Source of the DNA: Kwoniella bestiolae CBS 10118
Lineage: Eukaryota > Basidiomycota > Tremellomycetes > Tremellales > Cryptococcaceae
Assembly: GCF_000512585.2 (NCBI RefSeq)
Contig: NC_089242.1
Span: 1,736,001 to 1,800,000, forward strand
Length of the DNA stretch: 64,000 nucleotides
Reading direction: 5' to 3'
Every line of letters begins with the position of its first letter. The first letter of the stretch is position 1. Below are positions 45,336 through 56,738 of the stretch, one piece after another. Under the pieces are notes generated by a model. The model searched no databases. It saw nothing but the letters and a program-made list of their open reading frames with translations, and was not told where the DNA came from. Made by a program: the position numbers and the translations under genes.

Positions 45336-46055
45336 GTCTTACTTGCATCCGATTCTGAACCTTTCCTGATTTTTCGGACTATCACAGTGACAGAAGCACC
45401 AACCTCAGCTGACCACGTCCAAGCAGTAACTGTCTATCCCAGTCCTCACAATCAATGAGACCGAAGTTATAACTGAGCGAAACTTTTCTACACGAGTGGC
45501 GCTTGACCGTTTTCTTTCGGAATGCCCCATACCCGGGGGCAAAGGATTGGCATAGCGCCGCTGCAAACTATCAGCCAAGGAATTCTTTTGCAGCTGGGTG
45601 TCCGACACACTGATGCAACAGACGGAATCTATCCCAATGGATAGGCATGGCTGTCATATTCAAATATTCTCCAAGGTACTGCGCTGATTATCAAGTGAAT
45701 TGCTGAAACGAGCTCTACATATTTCCCTGTCTACTAGTAGTGATCATCAGTCTTTGTTGAACGGGGGGAGCTAGTGAATATTCGGGAACAAAGTCATCGC
45801 CCTGCGATGTGCTTTAGCTTCCCAGCTTTTTTTTCGGTCAGGCCTCACGTCACCTAGCGAAACTGAAACAAAGTTTCACTCAACTTGAAAGGTCGCTACA
45901 CAATGAGAAAAGAGGGCCGAGATGCATATTTGTGCACAGCATCTTACGGGTCTAGACCATACAGCAGCTCGCTCCTTTGATCACTACGTCAGTCATTTTC
46001 AAGCTCGAAGGCTCATAAGCGAGCTTCTCGACTGGAATTTCCCATTCCATTCGAG

Positions 46056-46063
46056 TATAAATA
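46056..46063 (+). promoter_or_regulatory. TATA box upstream of the broken locus at 46155
   Basis: TATAAATA lies 99 nt before the ATG at 46155, a good core-promoter position. The corresponding place before the 44240 gene reads TACAAATA. Confidence 0.5.
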
Positions 46064-46154
46064 TGGACTGTCTTAAGGTGCATTGATTATGAGTTTCTTG
46101 ACCTTCCCAACATTCACCACCGCGCTAACACTTCATACCTTGAGTTATTCCAAC

Positions 46155-46484
46155 ATGGATCAAAATACTGGGGAATCCATTCCAACGAATGAAGATCACT
46201 CCGAAAACACGACATCCAATATGCCTAGCTTCCTACCCTCGTAGTATGGGGGTACTACTCACGGTAAGCCTTTGCCGTCAATACCTGTCAGTTGGGGAAA
46301 GGTCGAGAGCATGTCCGCCGAATCTATCAACTTTCTAACCACATGTCATACGTGTGGTGTTCCGATCAACTCTGAATCTCAAGGGAGTCGGGTGGGAAGC
46401 AATGCCAAAGAGCCATGTACAGACCTCATCGATCTCTGTATGTCCCTAAGGAGCATAAACGAAGAAGACATGCCTCATTCCTGA
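46155..46484 (+). pseudogene. probable broken relative of the NPLH/SCG genes
   Basis: An ATG at 46155 opens MDQNTGESIPTNEDHSENTT, similar in style to the starts of the neighbouring genes. The frame hits TAG at 46242-46244 after 29 codons and then stays open to 46484, with Cys-containing TTCHTCGVPINSE and a QGSRVGSN segment that weakly recalls the PGSxVV part of the module. The module itself is not intact. The upstream region shares a 15-nt word at matched distance with the 44240 gene. Together this suggests a duplicate that has lost its coding function; a spliced gene with an intron over the TAG cannot be excluded (a GTAAGC donor lies at 46263). Confidence 0.4.
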
Positions 46485-47552
46485 GTGTGGTAATCTCTTC
46501 ACAATATGCCAGCAAGTCATGTTCGAAAACTGACTTCGTTCAGCTCTTCGACCGGCACGAGAGCTCAGACTTCACAGATGATCGACCGTTTAAGTACCCG
46601 TATCTACACTTTAGCACTAGCTAATCGAGAATATGACCGGGTGTGAGATGATCTTCATCCCACATTCTGCGATTGAGAGGTACTCATATATAATACCAAT
46701 GTAAATCCTTCCTTCACATTCCCGTCTAGACAATTCAGAAATGCACATCGTGTCTTTAACGTCTGTAACCTAAGCCTAGGTAGTCATTGAGACATGCGAT
46801 GTCTGGCGCAAGTGAAAGTGGCGACTTGACGGGAATCACAGCGATTTGTGCAGGATGATCCTCAACTACTGGGTACGTGAGAGGTGAGCTGTAATGAGCC
46901 TGCGGCTCATGGTGAGAGGCGCTTAGGATGGATTGTGTATTGAAAGATGCGTCTATCCATTCGAGATAGGCAGGCGATACAGTTTTAAGGTTTCACACCG
47001 CCTAGGCACCTGTAGTCATCCTATTCATGCCTTTGTTCCAAAGGGTTTATGGAATCCAAGCGGGCATGGACATTCGATGTGCATCGTTATCTGAGTATAA
47101 TCTCTGGTGGCGTACGAAGGGAAATAGAAGATCCTAAGAGCAAAATCCCTCGCCTGTCACTCTGCTCCAATGACATCCACTGTCAACCTCCGATTTGGTC
47201 CCAGCCATTGTACAGCCTCAAGGGCTATTGACCATATTAGCATTAAAGGATCAATGACAGTCTGAAATGTAAATGACGTGCAGTATGCTGTGCAGCCAGG
47301 GTAACAGCTCCATTCAACTCGAGAATCAGATAAACGTATCCTTTCACAAGCCCCAGGGGCAGAGGCATGATCTACTGTCATCGTTTCTCAACTCACATCT
47401 GAGTCGAGACCAATAGCGGCTTTTTGAAGGCTAATAACTGTCACTCGAGATTCTGACTCGGACTGTTGTCATCGATCTATCAACTTTCATTATTCGCTAC
47501 TTACTGCTTAACGGACCATTGCGTTCCCCAGAACACGTCACATTCGTCGAAT
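46485..47552. other. intergenic region of the island
   Basis: About 1.1 kb. A short frame at 46415-46624 has SKSC and may be more debris of the broken copy. Nothing else is supported. Confidence 0.35.
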
Positions 47553-48077
47553 ATGGATCCAAAGGCCTCAGCCTACCGCCCAATCACTAAGTCTCGCTCA
47601 GACCTCGAGCTGAATCCACAGGCCAAGGGATTCAACTCTCAATCCGTCTCGTCCGGTCGAACCTCGTACAACACGCCCGCGGCATCAGCATCCACATGGA
47701 CGGCGAGCCGAGAGTGTCCTAACCCACTGCACAAGCTGCCGGGAGGTGAAGCATCCACCATCGAGCCCGGGTCGAGGGTAGTCGTATGCAGAACCAAGGA
47801 TGGACAATCCTATCTAATCTGTAGTAAAAGCTGTGGTGCGAGTCTAAGTAGATACTCTTATTTCGCCAAGAAATACAGTCGAAACTCTGGAACCAGGCAC
47901 AGGGATCCCCTCTCTTGTCTGGACTACCCTTCATATCCTGTCTACTTCGACATCCTTCTCCGTAGAGCTGCCCTTTCACTCTGCCCCTGCTGTATTGGTC
48001 TGCGATGTCATCTCAGCTCATTTGAAGTTCACGTAGTTCCTCTGATTGTGATGCATATCGCTATATCTGTCATCTGA
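47553..48077 (+). CDS. NPLH/SCG-module protein B (174 aa), novel family
   Basis: A single exon. The ATG at 47553 (MDPKASAYRPITK) is preferred to an in-frame ATG at 47466, which would add 29 residues unlike the relatives. From residue 55 comes the module CPNPLHKLP, EPGSRVVVCRT, LICSKSCGASLSRYSYF. It aligns with no gap over 56 residues to the protein at 44240, with about 24 identities counted by eye. The C-terminal part differs: it is hydrophobic and Cys-rich (LCPCCIGLRC) and ends IAISVI. It lacks the C-terminal region of its relative, so it is either truncated or has an unseen 3' exon. No known domain recognised; zinc binding by Cys55, His60 and the later Cys pair is inference. Confidence 0.55.
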   Translation: MDPKASAYRPITKSRSDLELNPQAKGFNSQSVSSGRTSYNTPAASASTWTASRECPNPLHKLPGGEASTIEPGSRVVVCRTKDGQSYLICSKSCGASLSRYSYFAKKYSRNSGTRHRDPLSCLDYPSYPVYFDILLRRAALSLCPCCIGLRCHLSSFEVHVVPLIVMHIAISVI

Positions 48078-48399
48078 CTAGCCACGAACGCAAATGCTGC
48101 TTGTCTTGTCTTCGAACAAGTCCAAACTCGATCGAATCGATGCTGTTCATGACATGTGCCGAAATTTCGGATTGTCCCCTCCCTCCGAGCTTGGCAAAAC
48201 CTGTTCCTCCCACTGCTATTGTCCATTCAAGCAAATCATCTCATACATTCTCATCAAGCTATATGTAAGTAGGCAAAGATGATACCAAAGGGAAAAGGGA
48301 AAGACAACGAAACGAAAGTTGAATGTCAATGAATGGAATGGAGAAGGTTATATATGATGGAAATGACGGTTTGATGGTTTACTATGCATCCTCGCCTGT
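48078..48399. other. convergent 3' region
   Basis: About 320 nt between the module gene and NOP1. Nothing supported. Confidence 0.35.
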
Positions 48400-49661
48400 C
48401 TAGTTACCGGAGTGTCTCTCGTACACACCAACGACGATAGCGTGATCTCTCTCATAAGGTTCAAGGGTAAGTTGTTCTGCAAACAAGTATCAGACGCATA
48501 AGCACATGTCCAGTCTGGGAAGACACGTTGAAGAAGTATATATGACTCACCCTTAGGTTTGATACCTTCCTTCCTCATGTTGTTGACTTCACTGGCGAAC
48601 ACCTGAGCAGCAGGGGCAGTAGAATCGATACAGTTGGCCTTGATGGAAATGACGATACCACCGCTGTTCTTCAGGAAATGATGAGCGTTCAAAGCGATGA
48701 TTCTCGCTTGATCAGGTTGGGCGACATCCGCGAAGATTACGTCGACCATTTGGACGAGCATTCGGTATTTCTGGGGGTGACGAGCATCATCGACGATTGC
48801 TATTGATTTTGGACATGATCAGTATGGTGTGCCAGTAAGTTTCTCAATATCGCTCGCAGAGTACACTCACGGACAACGTTCGTCCTCTTCTTGGCCATAC
48901 CGATCAATTCTCGACCGGGTCGGTGGGAGAACTCAACAGCGTATACTACACCTTCGGGACCGACGATATCTGATACGTGAGAGACGGAAGAACCGGAAGC
49001 AGCACCGAGATAAAGTACCTTGGCTCCGGGTTTGATCTGCAGGATATCGATGATCAATAATATGTACTCAAACACCTTCTTGCTTGTTAGGGGATTACTC
49101 ACGTAGATGTTATCTAAACCACCCAAGATACCAGCCGCCAATTTACTTCTGAAAGGGTTCCACACCCTGTACTCGATCTTCTCTTCCTCACCTTCGGCAT
49201 TTGTGGAAGCGATCGATACCCTCTTTTCACCGTATACTGATTCTCCGGGAGTCATGTTTCTCGTGACCAACAAGTGTTCTTTACCCTTGGCGATGTATAC
49301 ACCGGCGTGCTTGTGGGGTTCGAGAGTGACGGCACCGGGTCCCTTCTTGCCCATTCCTGGTTTACCACCTCTGCCACCACCTCGTCCACCGGGGCCACCT
49401 CTTGGTGCACCCCTTCCACCTCGAGCGGCACCTCCTCCTCTGGGTCCACCTCTACCACCACCACCTCCTCGTCCACCACCACCGAATCCACCTCTACCAC
49501 CACCACCGGCACCACCTCGTCCACCGCCGAATCCTCCTCGGCCACCTCCTCGACCACCACCACGTCCTCCTCGATCACCTATGTCAGATCAGAGATATTA
49601 GCACGATGAATGTTAAGGTTATATTTCCATTTGAGGTATTTGTTGACTAACCGAAAGCCAT
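48400..49661 (-). CDS. NOP1: fibrillarin, rRNA 2'-O-methyltransferase
   Basis: Five exons (49661..49652, 49578..49103, 49036..48871, 48799..48551, 48476..48400), all in phase, give 325 residues. The first exon is only 10 nt (MAF plus one base). A Gly/Arg-rich GAR domain follows to about residue 75, then the fibrillarin core: VTLEPHKHAGVYIAKGKEH, KIEYRVWNPFRSKLAAGI, the AdoMet site KVLYLGAASGSSVSHVSD, AVEFSHR, IVDDARHPQKYR, VDVIFADVAQPDQARI and SIKANCIDS. It is the methyltransferase of box C/D snoRNPs in the nucleolus, guided by snoRNAs to rRNA and to a histone H2A glutamine in yeast. Length matches known fibrillarins. The intron 49102-49037 is 66 nt and open in frame. It is divergent from the USP10-like gene. 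Confidence 0.95.
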
Positions 49662-50526
49662 CACGAATTATAGATTAGATTTGAGGGTAGAAAGGAAGAA
49701 CAGATTTATGATTGAGATCCTGTCGTCGATTCGTCTGTCTTGCAGGCGTATGGTATACGATTCCAGGTGGGGGATTAACAAGGATGTTTTGTTTTCAATG
49801 ATGTATTTTGTATCTAGGTATGGTGTATTTGAACTCGTTTACCAACATCTACCCATTCTGTGAAATTGAATTTTCGGTGGGTGGATGGTTTTTTAGAGTG
49901 ATTTTTGATTGTCACGTGATTTGCAGTGTGAATGGGATAAATGGATGAATAATGATGATAGAAAATAATGAATGAACCGCTGTCATCCCAAGCAGTGAAT
50001 GCATGAATCATGGGCGAATGAGTTAGTAATAGTCAGAGATACAGATACTACTACTAGTAGAGAGAGCTCATTGCTAGTATCCCCCAAACCTCATTCACTT
50101 CAATATCATATACTTGCTCGCCTTCTTGTGCGCAACTTCTTTAGCCTTTCAGCCTTTCGATACCTCAGCAGCTACCAGTGTCTTGCTCAGACGACCGCTC
50201 CTTCCCTCGCATACAATCGACTTGTCTGGCTCCCAAAATAGCTCTGAGCATTCGACTCGACTTTCTTCACAATTCGTTAACTCGGTTCCGCCCACGCACC
50301 TATTCCTCCCTCCAGCATAACCTGATACGAGCGCTCTTCCAAGGCAGCGGTGCAGGTATCATATCAAGTAGTGCATCGTGAGTGTTTCTACAGATCGTGT
50401 GACATGGCGGAAGACCTAAACTTTATCGTCTGAATGGTTATACCATTTTCCTCTTGAATCCGTAATCTTCGATCGTCAATTGTGTCTTTCGCGGTTTTCA
50501 GTCACTGATACAATCGTTGATATCAG
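49662..50526. promoter_or_regulatory. divergent promoter of NOP1 and the USP10-like gene, with a 5'-UTR intron
   Basis: About 870 nt between opposed starts. A CACGTGA (E-box core) lies at about 49914-49920. A likely 5'-UTR intron of the + gene runs 50378-50501 (GTGAGT donor, TTTTCAG acceptor). Confidence 0.5.
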
Positions 50527-53500
50527 ATGCAGGCTCCGATGGCGTCTTCCTCGACGCTTCCTCCTCCTTCACAGATATCGCAACCACCTACACCCTTCCA
50601 GCCCCAACCCGATCCTTCCACTTCCCCATCGATATCGAATAACCCTCCACCTCAACCGCCACCTACCATGCCCACTTTTGCTTCCATCAACTCTGCACCA
50701 TACTCATTAGGACCATCGTACTCGCAGCAACCTAACTTGGCGAACACTCAAAACCAATACATGTATCAACAGCAGCAACAACCATATTATCCACCTCAAC
50801 CCCAACCACCACGTCATATTCCCTATAATTCAGCTGCTCCGCAACAATATAACCGATATCAAGATTATCCACATCCAAATTATCAACAAATGTACCACCA
50901 GCATCCTTATGGTGGTTATCCAGGTATGCAGATGGGTGGCGGAGGAGGTCCTGGTCCAGCTACCATGCAGAATGGGTATGCAGGATATCCAACAGAAACA
51001 TATCAACATATCCCTTACGGAGTTTATCCTCAACAGCAAAACTACCCAATCCCTCCTGAATCATACTCTCAACAGCAGTACCCAAGTCAGTCGAATGGAA
51101 ATGCTGAAGAGGTAGATGCTCATCCGCCACCAAACTTCCCCTCTCACGATCAAAGTATAAATGGTCATATCCCCCCTTCACAGCATCATCAGCCATTCCA
51201 TCCCACTTATCCTCCGAATCACCCGTACGCCTATGGCGTGGGTGTAGGATATCCAGGATATCAGCAACATCAACAACAGCCTCATGTTAATTATGGTGGA
51301 TACGGTGGATATCAGGACGGATACATACCTCCTGCGCCTATACAGAATGTGGGTAGGACATTCAGTAAAAGTCTCAATCCTTCTGCAGCTGGCTTCAACT
51401 TCACACCGTCATCTGCTTCTGGCTCCCGAGCAAACTCTCAACCTTCTTCCACTCCTGTTCCAAACGGCGATACCACCTCGTCCACCTTTGATCAAACCTC
51501 TCAACCTTCATCGGCTGTCCCCGCATCGGAAAGTCAGAAGAACGATACGAGTTCGATACCGAATGGCCATATAGATGATCATTCCGATTCCGAGAGCCAA
51601 GCGCAGACCATCACGAGTGATAGAAGTGCGCGGGAAAGTGTCAGCGGGAAAGACGGAGTACCCGGTGTCGATCACGGATTAGGATTAATAACCAAATCCG
51701 AAACACCTTTATCATCTTCCACGCGATCTACCAACCCCAACATCTCAGCTTCCACCACCAATGCTACCGAATCTACGGCCGCTACAACCGTCTCATCACC
51801 CGTATCCGCTCAGACACCTAAAGCTCCTGAAGGTGACTTACCTACCATCACTTCTCCCCGATCTGCTCAATCCCAATCAGGCTGGACATTCGTTGGGGAA
51901 GGGTTAGCCGGAATTATTTCGCCCAACTCTGGCTCATCTTCGAGGCGCGTATCAGGTCCATCTCTCTCTTCCGCTAGCTCCAGTGTTTCCGGGAGGAAAG
52001 GAGCGTCTACCTCCGTATCCACTTCTTTTGGCTCTCTTAGATTGTCCAATTTCAGACCAGATCACACTTCGGAGAAATCGAATGCCTATTCCAGCGACCT
52101 GAAGAAGTTCATACCGGCCACTGTCAAAGTGGAAGAAGTGGGATTTTCCACCGAAAAGAAGGTTAAGAGATCCAAGAAGGGAAAGAAGGACGCTAGCAAG
52201 AAGAAAATCATCTTCGTTTTTGGTGCTCATAAAAGATCGTCAAAATCCCAAGCAAATAATGAAGCGAAGAAACTGGTCTTTGGGGAAGTTGACTCGACAG
52301 AATTGGAGGTCCCAACATCACCAGTCAAGATAAGCTTACCCGCAGCCGAAGAATCGGCGCCCGCTCCCGAAACAAAGTCCTCCACTTCATCATCCGAAAC
52401 ATCTACTCCTCAACCTAAGGTAAAACCTTCCAGCTGGGCGGCCTTAGTCCGTGGACCATCTGCAGCATCATCTTCAGCTACACCTTCCAAAGCCGCTTCC
52501 CCTGCCAGATCCAGCACATCTCTTCCCAACGTTGAAAATGAAGCTGGCCCATCCAGACTTCCTTCTACCGAAACCAATACTGACACTGCTCCTGCTGTTG
52601 CACCGGTCGAGAAGAAGAAGGCACCCTTCAATTACGCTGCTGCTGCTGCTGTCGGAGCTACCATGACGCCTCAGGAGGAATTGGCCAGGTTATTAAGTGA
52701 AGGTGTTAAAGGCAAAGGAAAGGAAAATACGCAAGCTACTTTACCTAGAGGTTTGATCAATACTGGGAATATGTGCTTTGCCAATACCGTGAGTTTTCAG
52801 CTGGCAAATCCAAGTATTCGTGCGACACGTAGCTGATATCGGTTTTCGTCAGATACTGCAAGTTCTGGTTTATTGCTCACCATTCACAGAATTGTTTGAA
52901 GAGCTCGGTAAACGTCTGAAAGCTGATTTAGCTAGGAAGACACCTCTTCTCGAGGCCATGTGAGTTGCTGGATTTTCATGAGACAATTTCTCAGCTGACT
53001 CGTCTTGCCATGGTAGGATCATCTTCCTGCGCGAATTCAACGCTCCCTTCCCACCTCCGTCTGCTCCTATACCCAACGGTCCCACCGCAAGTGGCACCTC
53101 TACACCAAAAGGTAAAGGTAAAGATCCAAGAAGAGAAGCGTTTATCCCGGAGAATGTATATGATGCTATGAAGGAGAACAAGAGGTTTGATTCGATGAGG
53201 GTGAGTCAAACCCTATTCCCGCACGACATCAGCTGATGGAGTCGTCCGATTTAGCGAGGACACCAAGAAGATGCTGAAGAATATCTCGGTTTCTTCTTGA
53301 ACACCTTACACGAAGAGTTGCTATACGTCTTATCGCGTACTCAAACGTCCACTTCCCGCAGCGCATCCAAACCAGTACCAAATGGTGAAAGCGATCATCG
53401 AGAGAGAGAGATCTCCCGACCCGTCTCACCCGGAGCTGGAGACGAATCGGGATGGTTGGAAGTAGGCAAGAAACAGAAAACCCATGTGGTCCGGGCGACC

Positions 53501-54280
53501 GAATCAAAGGAATCAGCCATATCGCGTATATTCGGAGGTACCATCCGGAGTCTACTCAAGACTCCCGGATCGAAAGATTCAGTCACTCTCGAACCTTATC
53601 AACCCCTCCAATTGGATATTCAATCTCCCAGTGTACTTTCCATAGAACATGCTCTCAAACACTTGACTGAACCTGAGATCGTGCCGGGAGTGTGGTCCCA
53701 GACTAAGAAGACTCAAGTGGACGCTACGAAGCAGATGTTGATTGAGACGTTCCCTCAGGTTTGGATATTGCATTTGAAGAGGTTCGTGTATGATCCGAAG
53801 GAGTATAATGTGGTTAAGAAAGATAAGGGTGTGGCGTACGGGCAGGAGCTGGTGGTTCCTCCTGGTAAGTTGGCGGTGTATCATGCTTTGATATTGGGTG
53901 AAGGAAGTTTTGCTGATGATGTTGTGTTCTGCGCGGTACAGAGATTATATCACCGGGTAGAAGGGGCGTGGGAGCTATTAAATACAAGTTGTTCGGAGGT
54001 GAGTGATGCGTCGTTTGCATGTGATCGGGATGACGAGCTGATTGATCTGGTTCGTATAGTCGTCTACCACCACGGTACTTCAGCTTCAGGAGGGCATTAT
54101 ACAGTCGCGGTTTCTCGACAAGATGGAGGAGGTTGGATCCACTTTGACGATGAGTTGGTGACTAACATACCTAAGGAGGATGTTATAGTTTCCAAGGAAG
54201 AGGCCGAGAGCGGGAAGATCGGATTGATAGGTGGGAGGGAGAAGACTGCTTATTTGTTGTTCTACCAGCGGGTTAGGTAA
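50527..54280 (+). CDS. ubiquitin carboxyl-terminal hydrolase, UBP3/USP10-like
   Basis: Six exons (50527..52788, 52853..52959, 53017..53200, 53255..53864, 53942..53998, 54060..54280) give 1146 residues, all in phase. The long N-terminus is Gln/Pro/Tyr/Gly-rich, then Ser-rich with Lys blocks, as in other fungal UBP3 proteins. The USP domain starts at LPRGLINTGNMCFANT with catalytic Cys750, followed by the RRGHQEDAEEYLGFFLNTLHEE box. It ends with the His box VVYHHGTSASGGHYTVAV (His1086) and WIHFDDELV (Asp1103 or 1104). Yeast Ubp3 with Bre5, and animal USP10 with G3BP, deubiquitinate trafficking, ribophagy and stress-granule substrates. A partner is not encoded here. The stretch 53865-53941 and 53999-54059 are introns although the frame stays open through them: only splicing yields PPEIISPGRR and KLFGVVYHHG. 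Confidence 0.9.
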
Positions 54281-55058
54281 GGGTTAGGGGGATGAGCATG
54301 ATGCTTTGACAACAAAATCACATATACCATCATTCAATGTGATCTTTTGGGATTTGGGGAATTCCTTTTCCTTTTTTATCCTTCTGCATTCAGTGGAGGG
54401 AGGTCTTTCGAGTGGGAAAAAAAGTCAATAATCATAATTCTATATACGATACCCTTGCACATTATAGACCTTTTCTTTCTTTTGTTCAACGTTTATCTAT
54501 TTCAATCATTTCTAGTGTGGTACATCCTCGGAGTGGAGAGGAGGGTTGGGATCATAGCATGTTGACGAGGATATGCATCAGTATAGCGAGCGATATTGGG
54601 CGATGAGCGATAGCCGAGGTATGATTCTGAACGCGTGAGATCGGCGGCCGCGGTTTAGTTTGCCTAATAGGATTTGCCACTTTGCTGTACGAGGTTGATT
54701 AGTAAATTTGTAATGGATCCACGGACTTCGTAGTTCATTTTGATTTTGATTTGTTTACTCATATACTTTGCTTTGGTGGTGCATGCGTAACGTTCCGACC
54801 CGACCACCATCCATTCATTCTTTGTACAGTATATTTGTTTGTTTGTTCATTCGATCCTTCGACCTTGTTCTTCATCCCACTTTGACATCTTCTATCCATC
54901 CTCATCCTATCCCATCCTATCCTGCTCTACTCATACATATTCGACACTTTCTTTCCTTCCATTCTTTCCTTTCGTTTATTTACCACTACCCATCGCCACT
55001 GCCTGAAAATTTGATTTCGAGCAGATATAATATAATATTCGCGACCTACCGAGGCAAA
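54281..55058. other. intergenic region upstream of SCS7
   Basis: About 780 nt; contains GCGGCCGC at about 54643-54650 and a CT-rich leader before the ATG at 55059. No coding exon supported. Confidence 0.4.
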
Positions 55059-56738
55059 ATGTCAAAATCTGCTACTGCTCAGTCACATCCTAGAGGGAGG
55101 GTATATTCCCTGGCGGAGGTATCGAGACGTGAGTGATCGTCTTCAATGCATATCATACAGACAGTATAGAAGGGAATCTACCCTACTGATCGTTCCGGTC
55201 AAAATGATGAGAATGAATGATACTGATCCCGCTGCCCCTGGTTTCGCAGATACCACCCGATCGTCCACCCTCGTCACCTACTCTGGCAAAGTATATGACC
55301 TCACCGCTTTCCTACCCGATCATCCAGGTGGGGACGACATCATTTTGGAATATGGTGGGAGGGATATCGGACAGGTCATGTCGGATGAGACGCAGCATGT
55401 ACACTCCAAGGCTGCTTATGAGATGATGGAAGAGTTTAGGGTTGGGGAGCTGGGTGGGGGAGAGAAGATTGTTAGTGAGGGTGGGTGTGGTTTTCTACGT
55501 ACCAATATAATATCAAACATGAGTGACGGTTATTAATGATATCCCTTTCTTTTTCCCTTCTTTTCACCCACTTACCCCACCCAACCCCTCCCCCACACAG
55601 ACTGGGTCGCAGACGAAAATTTCCATCCAGACGAGACCGACCTCCTATCCGACTTCAACACCAACAAATTCATCGACCTCTCCAAACCCCTCTTAATGCA
55701 GGTATGGACCGCCCCCTGGACTAAAGAGTACTACCTCTCCCAGGTCCACGAGCCTAGACACCTCAAGGAATCTGCTAGGATGTTTGGCAGTGATTTGCTG
55801 GAACCGTTCACACGGACGCAGTGGTATGTTGTGCCGTTGGTTTGGTGGCCTATTGCTGCGTTTTTGGGGGTGTTGAGTGTGGGGCAGTTCAATGATCCGT
55901 AAGTGTCTGTTCTTTGGTATTATGGGTTCAAACGCGCAGATTAGGCGAGTGGTATCGAAGAGCTTTCATTGCGCTACGAGTCAAGTTGTATCGACTATGG
56001 TGTGATCTCAAGTCACAGCGCCAGAGCAACATGTTATCCAAAGAATTACGCCGATCTAGAGCTGATAGATACATTTACACTTCCGCAGCTCCCTCTCCGC
56101 CAAGCAACTCTTGCAATTCCCACCCAACCTCTCCGTCTTACCCTCCGCCACAGTCTTCTCCCTCTCATCATGGTTCACATGCTTCTCCCTCGGTGTCCTA
56201 ATCTGGACGATTCTCGAATACCTCCTCCATCGATTCCTGTTTCATCTGGATTACTATCTCCCCGACGCGCCATGGGCAATCACCTTGCACTTCCTCTTAC
56301 ACGGTGTTCACCATTACCTCCCCATGGACAGGCTGAGGCTGGTCATGCCTCCACTTCTGTTCTTCGTCTTGCAAACTCCCTTTACCCGATTGGCGCACTT
56401 GCTTTTCCCCAAGGCGATCGCTAATGGGATTATCAGTGGGAGTTTTGCGATGTATGTGATGTATGATATGGGTGGGTTGTCTCTCTCCCTCTCCCTCTCG
56501 CTCTTTCTCTCTCTTCTCTCTCTCCCGTGTAGTGCATGGAAAGGATTGAGCTGATTTTGGTTGGGACGATGCGATAGGCCACTACGCTCTGCATCATACC
56601 AAGTTGCCAGCCTACCTCGCTGAGATGAAGAGGTACCACCTTGCTCATCATTACAAGAACTTTGAACTTGGTTTTGGAGTTACTTCGAAGATGTGGGATT
56701 ACGTGTTTGGTACTATGTTGGTGACCAACACCAAGTAG
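55059..56738 (+). CDS. SCS7: sphingolipid fatty-acid 2-hydroxylase (cytochrome b5 fusion)
   Basis: Five exons (55059..55128, 55250..55480, 55601..55898, 56089..56471, 56578..56738) give 380 residues in phase. The N-terminal cytochrome b5 domain has the heme motif FLPDHPGGDD (His48) and the second heme-ligand region ETQHVHSKAA (His73/His75). Exon 3 carries the linker EPRHLKESARMFG. The C-terminal membrane hydroxylase domain has two hydrophobic segments (FSLSSWFTCFSLGVLIWTIL) and the di-iron His boxes LHRFLFH, HFLLHGVHH, GHYALHH and YHLAHHY. It adds the alpha-hydroxyl group to very-long-chain fatty acids of ceramide in the ER, using electrons from the fused b5. Its length matches yeast Scs7 (384). 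Intron 3 (190 nt) is the longest; intron 4 contains a pure pyrimidine tract. Confidence 0.93.
56477..56527 (+). repeat. pyrimidine tract in the last SCS7 intron
   Basis: A run of CTCTCTCCCTCTCCC-type sequence, nearly all C and T, inside the intron 56472-56577. Confidence 0.7.

Larger units (their letters stand above)
45029..46154. other. 1.1 kb intergenic region with two hairpins
   Basis: No supported gene. It holds two inverted repeats (45254-45274 and 45309-45335), the second copy of the 15-nt word CACGTCACCTAGCGA (45846-45860) and a TATAAATA at 46056-46063. Confidence 0.5.

Noticed and set aside
49252..49609. Val/Glu-rich and Pro-rich frames over the fibrillarin GAR domain
   Set aside because: Other-frame readings of Gly/Arg codons of NOP1.
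53865..54059. Continuous coding through the C-terminal part of the USP10-like gene
   Set aside because: The unspliced reading destroys the conserved region before the His box; splicing at 53864/53942 and 53998/54060 gives PPEIISPGRR and FGVVYHHG as expected for the family.
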